Below are positions 53,101 through 60,224 of a stretch of 64,000 bases of DNA, in pieces. The stretch covers positions 62,001 to 126,000 of the forward strand of contig CANBHY010000006.1 in assembly GCA_947368535.1 (NCBI GenBank), written 5' to 3'. The translations under genes were made by a program, and so were the position numbers. Position 1 is the first letter of the stretch; the number at the start of each line of letters is the position of its first letter. The notes beneath the pieces were generated by a model that was not told the origin of the DNA, did not search any database, and saw only the letters and a list, made by a program, of their open reading frames with translations. The stretch is from an uncultured Clostridium sp. (GTDB taxonomy: Bacteria > Bacillota > Clostridia > TANB77 > CAG-508).

Positions 53101-56100
53101 ATGTAAAAATAGTTGCAGATAGAACTAATGGAAATTGGTTTGCAGCGAGAGCTTTTAATTTCTATGAAGATACAACTATGACAAAAGTAGCTGATCTATC
53201 TTTTGATGGAGAAAATAAAGGAAAAATTATACTTATAGAAGAATTTCAAGAAAAGGAATGGCAATATAGTTTAGATGGTGGAGACTCTTGGAAGACTGGA
53301 ACTATAAATGTTCATCAATTAACTGATCAAGAAATAGAAACAATAACAGAAGAACATGGAATAATGATTCGTATAGATGGAAAAAACTATTTAGTTAAAA
53401 TAAAAAGAACAAGTAGTTTAGATGCATCTTACTTATATGTAAATGATTTAGAAAATAGAGTTATTGGATTAACTAATACTGATATGCTTGAATGGAAGAT
53501 AGATGATGGAAATTGGAAAGCATATAGTGAAGAAGAACCTATTGTTACAGGAAATAGAAAACTATATATAAGAGTTAAATCATCAGGACAGTATTTAGCA
53601 AGTGAATCTTTAGAATTTGATTTTACTGAGGATAATCAAGAAGCCATAAGAAAATATATTCCAATAAAACATTTATCAGTATATGACTTTGTTTCAGAAA
53701 CAAATGATCCAACAAATAGACCATATTTTGCAGCAAATGCAATTGATGGAAATATAAATACAATGTGGCACACAGCATTTGACCATAATCTAATTCAAGA
53801 AAACAAGAATGCTTATTATGTTATTCAATTAGATGAACCAAAATATATTTCTGCTTTAGAATTTTACTTTAGAAAATATAGAGAAGGTGATCCAGCATTC
53901 ACAAAAAATGCTATTGTTTATGTAAGTATGGATGCTGAAAATTGGATAGAAGCTGGAAGAATAGAAAATTGTCCACAAGAAGAAAATGTATGGAGAATAA
54001 TTGATTGTGATGAAAGCGTTCAAGGAAAATATGTAAAGCTTGAAATGGAAACATATGATATGTTTGCTTCAGTAGTAATGATAAATTTATTTGAAGATAC
54101 TACTATTAAAAAAGTAGCAGAATTTTCATTTACTGGTGAAAATGCAGGCAAAATAGTTTTATTAGATGAATTTGAAAATGCTAATTATGAATATAGTTTA
54201 GATGGCGGAAATACATGGAAAACTTTTGCTAATGATGAAAATCAATTATCAAAAGAAGAAATAAAACAAATAACTGTAGAAAATGGAATACAATTGAGAA
54301 TAGATGGAGATAGCAGAATATTCAAAATTAATATTTCTAAAATGGATAAACCAGTTATTTCAGCATATCTAAATGACTTGGAAAATAGATTAATAGGTGT
54401 AACAGATAAAGAAAAATTAGAATGGAAAATAGTAAAAGATACATCAACAAGAACTATTTTAGATAATGATGATGATTGGATACCTTATGACGAAGAAGAA
54501 CCAATTGTAGAAGGAAATGCACATCTTTTTGTAAGAAGAAAAGCAGAAGGAATGTTTTTACCAAGTGATTCATTAGATTTTGCTTTTACAGCTGATGATG
54601 AGAATAAATCAAAACAATATATAGAGGTATCAAGATTATCAATAGCTTCTGTTTCAGCGGAAGATATGGCTAATAATGGTGCAGCAGTAAATGCAATAGA
54701 TGGTGATTATAATACAAGATGGTTAAATTCAGCATCTGCGACAGATGCAGGAAGATATATAGTCATAAAATTCGATAAACCTATTTATTTATCTGCAATG
54801 GATTATGTACCACACAGTGAAAATGGAAAAATCTTATCTGCAGTAATTTCTGGAAGTATGGATGGTGAAACTTTTGAAGAAATAACTACAGTAACTAATT
54901 GGCAAAATAATGAGGAATTAAAAACAGTAACTTTTGATGAACCGATTGAAGTTCAATATGTAAAGATATTTGGAAAAGTAGTATCATATGCTAATTCTGC
55001 TAAATTACATGTTGGAGCTAGAATGTTTAATTTCTATGAAGATGTGTCACAAGAAGAACCAGATCCATTACCAGAAGAACCAGCCGTAGCAACAATAAAC
55101 TATAGTACTACAGAAGAAACAGAAGGACCTGTAATAGCAACACTTACATTTGATAAAGAAAACATTACAATAACAAGTGATGGTGGAGCCACACATACAT
55201 TTGAAAATAATGGAACTTTTGAATTTAAATATATAGATACAGATGGAGAAGAAAAGACAATAGTAGCAGAAGTAACATGGATAGTTAAAAATGTTGATAT
55301 AGGAGAAACAGGATTTAATGTTGTATTAAAATCTTCAAAAACAGAATTATATCCAGGTGATGAATTTGAAGTAGATGTTGATATACAAAATCTTAATGTA
55401 GATAAAGGTTTAATAGCATTTTCAGGACAATTAGAATATGATGTAGATAAGTTAGAAAAAATTAGTGTACATAGCAACAAAGGAAGCTGGAATGAAAGTG
55501 TTATGAGTGATAAATCATTTAAATTCGTAACAGATAGTGAAAGTCTTATTAAAGAAGATGGAAATGTATTAACTATTAAATTTAGAGTAAAAGATACACT
55601 TACAGAAGCAACTTTAACAGATATTAAAGTAAAAAATATAATTGCAAGCAATGGAATTAAAGATATTCCTTCAGATGCTGTACAGATAACACTTAAAATC
55701 AAAAAACGTATTACAGAAATTACATCTGATTTATATACAGTAGAAGAAGGATATATTACTAGAATACCGGAAGGAACTACAGTAGCAGAATTCAAGGAAC
55801 ATATTAATCCTAAAGAAGGAATTATAGTTACTAATAAATTAGGTGAAGAACTTACAGAAGAAACGATAATTGCTACAGGTATGAAACTAAAGGCAGAAGA
55901 ATTAGAATTTGAACTTGTAGTAATTGGTGATGTTAACGAAAGTGGTGGAGTTACAACAACAGACTTAGCTCAATTAAAATTACATTATATAGGAGAAGAA
56001 ATATTAACAGGAGCTAGATTTAAAGCAGCGGATATTGATGGAAATAATAAAATAACAATAACAGATTTAGCTAAACTTAAATTGATGTTAATAGGAGAAA

Positions 56101-56114
56101 AAGAGGAAGTTTAA
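50133..56114 (+). CDS. Giant secreted NPCBM / discoidin-repeat protein with cohesin-like and dockerin modules
   Basis: 1993 residues. Signal peptide 1 to about 29 (ends V-E-A-T). An NPCBM carbohydrate-binding domain follows (about 30-205: F-N-G-W-S-G, K-G-I-S-L-H-A). A core of about 210-560 contains C464 in G-G-G-I-C-W-N-E-S and H490 in Q-P-G-H-E-M, suggesting a transglutaminase/papain-like fold. A TPR-like helical stretch lies near 570-690. Three copies of a composite unit follow (707-1010, 1020-1325, 1328-1640), each an S-L-D-G-G module, an N-D-L-E-N module and an F5/8-type-C (discoidin) domain. Then come a cohesin-like domain (about 1728-1855), an X-module and a dockerin (1931-1993). No known hydrolase domain. 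Role likely adhesion or glycan-surface processing; precise activity unknown. Confidence 0.88.
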   Translation: MKNTRKILLTFSIILVSFLFLCNYKVEATGEINEESEYIFLSDLDYITENNASFNGWSGHSIEKDKNQDGGDRVIRLIVDGETIPFIKGISLHARGQAVYDIGELSDKYSRFIAYAGVDASRGTNGNLWIQISVSNDGTNWTSLLKTENMNGKSAAVKVDVNIAGYKYLKIYVDPIGANTADHCSIGNARLVTENFDENAYEYDKIHKVEYYDEILRENDIEYNIEHNYRLILEREFINKLNYWSIRGLAEANPAAKEMFDWILDPSENDKLEQIIEVGEIRNSKKFIDGLLSIYTKHKEDLKTENGYVYQKMMIAIAATHSSDNLLTPLSFGPSGTIVPLERYETMKDFFDNDKLKRSPTNASTGTLITNEWFKDYTMPIMRLVMQDGISNIDLIWLNGYSREGFAFNFWGVPYISPNYNQPRFYDEANRELYDTKYKLSKYGVPYGTRVQRYWMVIEGGGICWNESRFGQALYRANGIPAVGAYQPGHEMFFNYFQDSNGNGRWVGRYGNWSGAGSTWGGGCAIRYPLNWQAKYFTDQNIGGSKGGTSSGYIYLAQANINRYEDYQKSLYYNLLANSYTDNNTKIEAYNKALEIDELNLDSYDYMVSLYKTMSVKNEGGTITSSDWHDLATRVIENYTYYPVAMYDLTKVIRPYLDGTDRLDVDRLEKEALTKATRATDELSNSGEGARTHANYLLGRAQPDPLTFSFDGENACKLVKNSQYQLAWGYSLDGGETFTSQIPDDSVTLTEEEIAKITAENDIIINFMGLSYTFRIDIEEGTLPIYNGGEYLYGNDIENGIMGMNDTCQWRYSGDEEWISYKDDRPDLSRNKSVEVRVGYTENKLPSPSKTFTFTEDPETDPERTYISVSNISLHAVSTQATNNWGSASYALDANYNTRWHSAWDGSDTNRFITVKFDKPRFISSVEYVPAGGGNGRIETGTIYGSMDGENWIELTRKTGLTYSKQANTVADAIELTKDFNIEIPQQVQYVKIVADRTNGNWFAARAFNFYEDTTMTKVADLSFDGENKGKIILIEEFQEKEWQYSLDGGDSWKTGTINVHQLTDQEIETITEEHGIMIRIDGKNYLVKIKRTSSLDASYLYVNDLENRVIGLTNTDMLEWKIDDGNWKAYSEEEPIVTGNRKLYIRVKSSGQYLASESLEFDFTEDNQEAIRKYIPIKHLSVYDFVSETNDPTNRPYFAANAIDGNINTMWHTAFDHNLIQENKNAYYVIQLDEPKYISALEFYFRKYREGDPAFTKNAIVYVSMDAENWIEAGRIENCPQEENVWRIIDCDESVQGKYVKLEMETYDMFASVVMINLFEDTTIKKVAEFSFTGENAGKIVLLDEFENANYEYSLDGGNTWKTFANDENQLSKEEIKQITVENGIQLRIDGDSRIFKINISKMDKPVISAYLNDLENRLIGVTDKEKLEWKIVKDTSTRTILDNDDDWIPYDEEEPIVEGNAHLFVRRKAEGMFLPSDSLDFAFTADDENKSKQYIEVSRLSIASVSAEDMANNGAAVNAIDGDYNTRWLNSASATDAGRYIVIKFDKPIYLSAMDYVPHSENGKILSAVISGSMDGETFEEITTVTNWQNNEELKTVTFDEPIEVQYVKIFGKVVSYANSAKLHVGARMFNFYEDVSQEEPDPLPEEPAVATINYSTTEETEGPVIATLTFDKENITITSDGGATHTFENNGTFEFKYIDTDGEEKTIVAEVTWIVKNVDIGETGFNVVLKSSKTELYPGDEFEVDVDIQNLNVDKGLIAFSGQLEYDVDKLEKISVHSNKGSWNESVMSDKSFKFVTDSESLIKEDGNVLTIKFRVKDTLTEATLTDIKVKNIIASNGIKDIPSDAVQITLKIKKRITEITSDLYTVEEGYITRIPEGTTVAEFKEHINPKEGIIVTNKLGEELTEETIIATGMKLKAEELEFELVVIGDVNESGGVTTTDLAQLKLHYIGEEILTGARFKAADIDGNNKITITDLAKLKLMLIGEKEEV
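55701..55768 (+). repeat. 68-base sequence shared with 49559-49626
   Basis: Second copy of the identical segment; a further identical run covers the first dockerin loop (G-D-V-N-E-S-G-G-V-T) at about 55917-55953 and 49777-49813. Confidence 0.85.
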
Positions 56115-56132
56115 TAAAAAGGAGAATTTGCA

Positions 56133-56900
56133 ATGAAAAAATTTGTAACATTAAGTTTAACATTAGTATTGATATTTATGGTAATTACTAATGTATATGC
56201 TGTTTCATCTTTTAAAGTAAGTATGGAAGCATCAAAAGATGAACTTACTAAAAATGAAGAATTTACAGTAGAGGTAAAGATATCAGATATTCAAGACGAA
56301 AAAGGAATTATTGCTATGGGAGGAGAAATTGAATATGATAAAGATAGCTTAACTTTAGTTAAAGTAGAGCAAGGATCAGAAAATTGGGCAAAACCATCAT
56401 ATTCTGAGAATTCAAAAAAATTTGCAATGGATAGAGATGCAAGAGGAAAAGATGATGAAATTTTATTTAAAATGATTTTTACTGTAAATGAGGAGAGCAC
56501 TAAAAAACCTGAAATTTCGTTAAAAAATATTGTTGGATCAAATGGAAGTGATGACATAGAAATTGGAGATGTTAAATTTTCAGTTAATGTAAAAGATGGA
56601 TCAGCAGTAAAGCCATCTATAACTACAAAACCATCTGATAATCCAACTCCAAGTACAAGTCCATCTTCAAGTACAAAACCAAGTTCAAGTACAAAACCTA
56701 CTCAAAATAATGATAAGACAATTACTAGTTCACAGGTTCCTAAAGCAGAAAATGGAGAAAGTACAAAAATACCATATACAGGTTTCGAAAATAGTACTGT
56801 ACTATTAATAGTTTTACTACCTGCAATAGCATTAGCAACCTTCTCGTATATAAAAATTAGACAAATTAATAAAAAAGCTAAAGAAACAATTATAAAATAA
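56133..56900 (+). CDS. Wall-anchored cohesin protein (IPYTG sorting signal)
   Basis: 255 residues. Signal peptide 1 to about 24 (V-Y-A-V). A single cohesin-like domain (about 26-152; beta-rich, L-T-K-N-E-E-F-T-V-E-V-K-I, G-G-E-I-E-Y-D), a Pro/Ser/Thr linker (about 158-200), then I-P-Y-T-G (213-217), a hydrophobic span and a basic tail (R-Q-I-N-K-K-A-K): a sortase-type cell-wall sorting signal of the L/I-P-x-T-G kind. It is 18 bases after the giant gene and shares its promoter. It would display a cohesin on the wall to catch dockerin proteins. Confidence 0.88.
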   Translation: MKKFVTLSLTLVLIFMVITNVYAVSSFKVSMEASKDELTKNEEFTVEVKISDIQDEKGIIAMGGEIEYDKDSLTLVKVEQGSENWAKPSYSENSKKFAMDRDARGKDDEILFKMIFTVNEESTKKPEISLKNIVGSNGSDDIEIGDVKFSVNVKDGSAVKPSITTKPSDNPTPSTSPSSSTKPSSSTKPTQNNDKTITSSQVPKAENGESTKIPYTGFENSTVLLIVLLPAIALATFSYIKIRQINKKAKETIIK

Positions 56901-56912
56901 ATAGTAATAGCT

Positions 56913-56943
56913 AAAGGCTAGGACGAATGTCGCCCTAGCCTTT
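56913..56943. terminator. Bidirectional terminator
   Basis: AAAGGCTAGG (56913-56922) pairs with CCTAGCCTTT (56934-56943); an inner GAC/GTC pair can extend it. It ends the surface-protein operon and the convergent minus-strand gene. Confidence 0.85.
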
Positions 56944-56983
56944 GCTTTGCTTTACGGTTTTTTTTATATTTGGTAATTTTCAG

Positions 56984-57778
56984 CTACATGATGGAATTTA
57001 AAAGTTTATCGATTCCATCAGAGTTGTAAAGCAATTCGTATTGACCTCCTTCAAAGAAAAATTTAAGTACAAGTTCCACATAAGCAATAGCGGATTCAAA
57101 CTCTTCGTTTGAGTCGAAGAGAGATCTGGCGTTGTCAGGAATGAGATCGGTGTAGTTGCTTTCGGGGATGTCTATAACCTGATCAACATGCTTATGAAAA
57201 TGCAGCTCATCTGCATCGTGGCGTGTGCATACCAGAATGCCAGCTTTTTTTGCTACTGATGATACAGTAGCGCTGGAATGGATCAGTATATAATTTTGGG
57301 CTTCCTTGAGAAGTTTTTGAGCTTCTTTGATAAGTCGTTCCTGATCTTCTTGTTTAACGCTTCCACGATTAAAGCGATCCTGGTTTTGCTGATGCGTTGC
57401 TAATGCCTGATCATATGTTGCTTGCTGCTCGTTGAGCTTATTTTGGGCCAACCGAAATGCGTGTTGTGCTTCTACCAATGCTTTTCTGGCAGATTCAACC
57501 TCCTTTTCGGATACCTCCAGTGCATTAAGACTGGCCTCGACTTCAGCTGTCTGCTCGGAAAGTGTGTTTTCCATAACAGCCAGTTGATTTTCCCTGAACT
57601 GTGCACAGTCCTCCTGAAAGCGGATATAATATTGCTTTCGTAAGAGAAACTGACGCATTTTAGTGGGAAGGTGAGCAGAGTCAATTAGCTGCCGATACTC
57701 AAGGTGATTTTCTGAGTTAAAGGCGCTTGCTAACTCCCGAATTGTGATACTACCTGTGTTGCTGTTTTGTTGTGCCAT
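56984..57778 (-). CDS. Coiled-coil protein of unknown function, atypically GC-rich
   Basis: 264 residues. The ribosome site AGAGG is 8 bases before ATG 57778 on the minus strand. Residues about 55-165 form a long coiled coil (V-E-A-S-L-N-A-L-E-V-S-E-K-E-V-E-S-A-R heptads, then Q-rich), flanked by an N-terminal region (I-R-E-L-A-S-A-F) and a C-terminal globular part with H-D-A-D-E-L-H-F-H-K-H near 205-215 (His-rich, possible metal site). No signal peptide or membrane segment. Codon use (CTG, GCC, CAG) is far from neighbours, so recent acquisition is likely. I do not recognise the family. Confidence 0.75.
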   Translation of the reverse strand: MAQQNSNTGSITIRELASAFNSENHLEYRQLIDSAHLPTKMRQFLLRKQYYIRFQEDCAQFRENQLAVMENTLSEQTAEVEASLNALEVSEKEVESARKALVEAQHAFRLAQNKLNEQQATYDQALATHQQNQDRFNRGSVKQEDQERLIKEAQKLLKEAQNYILIHSSATVSSVAKKAGILVCTRHDADELHFHKHVDQVIDIPESNYTDLIPDNARSLFDSNEEFESAIAYVELVLKFFFEGGQYELLYNSDGIDKLLNSIM

Positions 57779-57827
57779 AAAAAAACCTCTTTTCTATTTT
57801 TTTCTTAGCAAATAGCTAAGTTTTTAT

Positions 57828-57856
57828 ATTATATCATGAAAATGGCTATTTTTCAA
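57828..57856 (-). promoter_or_regulatory. SigA promoter of the coiled-coil gene
   Basis: On the minus strand TTGAAA (57856-57851), 17-base spacer and TATAAT (57833-57828). Divergent from the tyrS leader promoter, with only 22 bases between the two -35 elements. Confidence 0.85.
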
Positions 57857-57878
57857 GAAAAAAGGTGGGGGGGATGAT

Positions 57879-57907
57879 TTGACAGTTTTTATTAATCATG
57901 TTAAAAT
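57879..57907 (+). promoter_or_regulatory. Promoter of the tyrS T-box leader
   Basis: TTGACA (57879-57884), 17-base spacer, TAAAAT (57902-57907), giving a leader of about 350 bases before tyrS. Confidence 0.85.
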
Positions 57908-57972
57908 ATTTATGTAAAACTTAATTTAACTATGTTAGAAAAGAAATTAGTAGAATTTTATATTTTGTTTTT

Positions 57973-58152
57973 AGAGAGATAATGGTTGGTGAGAATTATT
58001 AACAGATAAAATTTGAATTACAGTTCTTAGTAATAGTTAACGTGTAGCTACGAATAAGCTAATAATGAGGTAATTATTTAAATTATAAATAAAGGTGGTA
58101 CCACGGAAATTGATTCGTCCTTTAATAGGATAGAATCAATTTTTTTTTTTTA
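57973..58152 (+). ncRNA. T-box leader (tRNA-Tyr-responsive)
   Basis: Stem I begins with AGAGAG (57973-57978) and the G-G-T-T-G-G-T-G-A-G-A-A motif (57984-57995). A TAC at 58019-58021 is the plausible specifier for tyrosine, with the required purine following. The T-box AAAGGTGGTACCACGG lies at 58091-58105. ATTGATTC (58109-58116) and GAATCAAT (58133-58140) plus a run of at least eleven T form the terminator. Uncharged tRNA-Tyr would bind and favour the antiterminator. The exact specifier is inferred. Confidence 0.92.
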
Positions 58153-58172
58153 CATTTTAAGGAGGTGATGCT

Positions 58173-58235
58173 ATGACCCAATGGTTTGATATGAAAACAA
58201 TAATCCAAGGGTTTTTCTATGAGTTCTCTTTTTGA
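58173..58235 (+). CDS. 20-codon aromatic-rich ORF between T-box and tyrS
   Basis: ATG 58173 is preceded by AAGGAGGTGAT, a near-perfect complement of the 16S 3' end, at suitable spacing. It encodes 20 residues starting M-T-Q-W-F-D-M and ending F-F-Y-E-F-S-F; seven of the 20 are aromatic. Its TGA is 28 bases before the tyrS start. It lies after the T-box terminator, so it is translated only when the leader is read through. It could be a leader peptide or small protein, or a chance ORF with a good ribosome site. Only one Tyr codon, so a classical attenuator is unlikely. Confidence 0.5.
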   Translation: MTQWFDMKTIIQGFFYEFSF

Positions 58236-58263
58236 TAGAAACTATATAAAAGAGAGGTAAAAT

Positions 58264-59424
58264 ATGAAAGAATTAGAAATGATTAAAAGAAAAGCTGTTC
58301 AAATTTTTTCAGAAGAAGAGTTAGAAAAAAAGTTGAATAGTGGTAAAAAATTAATTATTAAATTAGGTGCAGATCCTTCTAGACCAGATTTGCATATAGG
58401 GCATAGTGTAGTTTTAAGAGTTTTAAAAATTTTTCAAAATATGGGACATGAAGTTGTTTTTCTTATTGGTGATTTTACAGGAATGATAGGTGACCCTTCC
58501 GGAAAAAACAAGACTAGGCCTGCTCTTACATGGGAACAAACAAGAAAATCTGCTGAAACTTATTTGAATCAAGCTACTAAAATTTTAGATAAAAATAAGA
58601 CTAAAATTGCATTTAATTCAGAATGGCTTTCTAAGTTAACTTTAGAAGATATTATTAGTCTTACTTCTAAATATACTGTGGCTAGAATAATGGAAAGAGA
58701 TGATTTTAAAAATAGATTTGAAAATGGTTTGCCTTTATCAATGCATGAACTTTTATATCCTTTAATGCAAGGATATGATTCTGTTGCACTTAAAGCAGAT
58801 ATTGAAATTGGAGGAACAGACCAAACTTTTAATTTACTAGTTGGAAGAGAATTACAAAAAGATTATAATCAAGAACCTCAAGTAGTAATGACTTTTCCGC
58901 TTTTAGTTGGATTAGATGGTAAGGAAAAAATGAGTAAATCTTTAGATAATTATATAGGACTTAATGATACACCTTTTGATAAATTGGAAAAAAGTATGAA
59001 GATTCCAGATAATGTTTTAAAACAATACTTTGAACTTGCTACAGATTTAACTATTGAGAAAATTAATGAAATTATGTCTAAAGATATGAGAGAAGCTCAT
59101 TTTGAGTTTGCAAAAGAGCTTATAAAAATGTATGATGATATAAACGAATTTGAAGATATTAAGAAAAGATATTTAGAAATTGCTTCAGGTGGAATTCCAG
59201 AAGATATATCAGAAATAGAAATAGATGAAAAAGAAATTAATATTTGCGAATTACTTGTTAAAATAGGATTTGCTAATTCAAAAGGTGAAGCTAAGAGAAT
59301 GATTATAGGTAATGGAGTAAAAATTGATTCTGAATTAAAACAAGATATTAATGAAAAAATTAATATTATATCAGGAAAAACTATTGTTCAATTTGGAAAA
59401 AATAAATTTATAAAGATTATTTAA
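58264..59424 (+). CDS. tyrS: Tyrosyl-tRNA synthetase
   Basis: 386 residues, somewhat shorter than the 420-residue Bacillus TyrS. The class I motifs are H-I-G-H (residues 45-48) and K-M-S-K-S (222-226); the tyrosine-binding G-G-T-D-Q is near 180. The C-terminus is an S4-type RNA-binding domain (K-G-E-A-K-R-M-I-I-G, near 340-350). Of the two TyrRS types, length and the L-D-G-K-E-K-M-S-K-S context fit the second group (TyrZ-like), but I cannot be certain. Regulated by the T-box upstream. Confidence 0.95.
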   Translation: MKELEMIKRKAVQIFSEEELEKKLNSGKKLIIKLGADPSRPDLHIGHSVVLRVLKIFQNMGHEVVFLIGDFTGMIGDPSGKNKTRPALTWEQTRKSAETYLNQATKILDKNKTKIAFNSEWLSKLTLEDIISLTSKYTVARIMERDDFKNRFENGLPLSMHELLYPLMQGYDSVALKADIEIGGTDQTFNLLVGRELQKDYNQEPQVVMTFPLLVGLDGKEKMSKSLDNYIGLNDTPFDKLEKSMKIPDNVLKQYFELATDLTIEKINEIMSKDMREAHFEFAKELIKMYDDINEFEDIKKRYLEIASGGIPEDISEIEIDEKEINICELLVKIGFANSKGEAKRMIIGNGVKIDSELKQDINEKINIISGKTIVQFGKNKFIKII

Positions 59425-59433
59425 AAAGAAATA

Positions 59434-59468
59434 AAGAGTATACTATGAAAATAGTATATTCTTTTGTT
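59434..59468 (+). terminator. tyrS terminator
   Basis: AAGAGTATACTAT (59434-59446) pairs with ATAGTATATTCTT (59451-59463) around GAAA with one G-T pair, followed by TTGTTTT. Confidence 0.85.
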
Positions 59469-59520
59469 TTGTCACTTAATAGTCATATATAATTGATAAT
59501 ATTGATATACGTGATATAAT
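59469..59520 (+). promoter_or_regulatory. Direct-repeat operator and promoter of the two-component system
   Basis: TTGTCACTTAATAGTCAT (59469-59486) contains two TTGTCA/TAGTCA half-sites 11 bases apart; TTGATA (59493-59498), a 16-base spacer and TATAAT (59515-59520) follow. A matching direct repeat precedes the ABC gene at 61548. Confidence 0.7.
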
Positions 59521-59550
59521 ATGTGGATAGAAGAGAGGAGTTATCATTAT

Positions 59551-60213
59551 ATGAGCAAAATATTATTAATAGAAGATAGTGAAGCAATTATTTTAGGATT
59601 AGAATATTTGTTTAAAGAAGAAAAATTTAATTTTGACTTTGCTAAAACCAAGTTAGATGCAATGAGAAAAATTGAAGAGTTGTCATATGATTTGATTTTA
59701 TTAGATATTACATTACCAGATGGTGATGGATTTGAAATTGCTAAAATAATAAAAGAAAAAATAGATACTCCTATTATATTTTTAACTGCTAAGGATGAAG
59801 AAAAAGATGTTGTATATGGATTGGATTTAGGTGCAGAGGACTATATTATTAAACCTTTTAGAAATAGAGAACTAATATCTAGAATTAGAAATGTATTAAG
59901 AAGGACAGAAAAAAATGATATTATTGAATGTAAAGGGATAAAAATAGATACTACAATTGGAAAAGTTTTTTTGAAAGATGAGGAGATAATTTTAACTAAA
60001 TTAGAGTATAAGATTTTACTAAATTTATTTATAAATATGAATAAACTAATAACTCGAGAAGAGATTTTAAATGATATATGGGATATTGCTGGAAATTTTG
60101 TTAATGATAATACTCTTACTGTTTATATAAAGAGGATTAGAGAAAAAATTGGTGATAAGAACGGAAACGTTATTACTACGGTGAGAGGGTTAGGATATAG
60201 AGTAGAAAAATAG
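59551..60213 (+). CDS. OmpR-family response regulator
   Basis: 220 residues from ATG 59551 (GAGGAG upstream). Receiver: E-D-S near residue 8, phosphoacceptor D52 in L-D-I-T-L-P-D-G-D-G-F and K-P-F near 101-103. The winged-helix C-terminal domain has T-K-L-E-Y-K-I-L-L (near 149) and G-Y-R-V-E-K at the end. Controls the kinase gene and probably the downstream ABC transporter, which share the TTGTCAC direct repeat. Histidine kinase starts 11 bases after. Confidence 0.93.
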   Translation: MSKILLIEDSEAIILGLEYLFKEEKFNFDFAKTKLDAMRKIEELSYDLILLDITLPDGDGFEIAKIIKEKIDTPIIFLTAKDEEKDVVYGLDLGAEDYIIKPFRNRELISRIRNVLRRTEKNDIIECKGIKIDTTIGKVFLKDEEIILTKLEYKILLNLFINMNKLITREEILNDIWDIAGNFVNDNTLTVYIKRIREKIGDKNGNVITTVRGLGYRVEK

Positions 60214-60224
60214 ATGGAGGAGAT

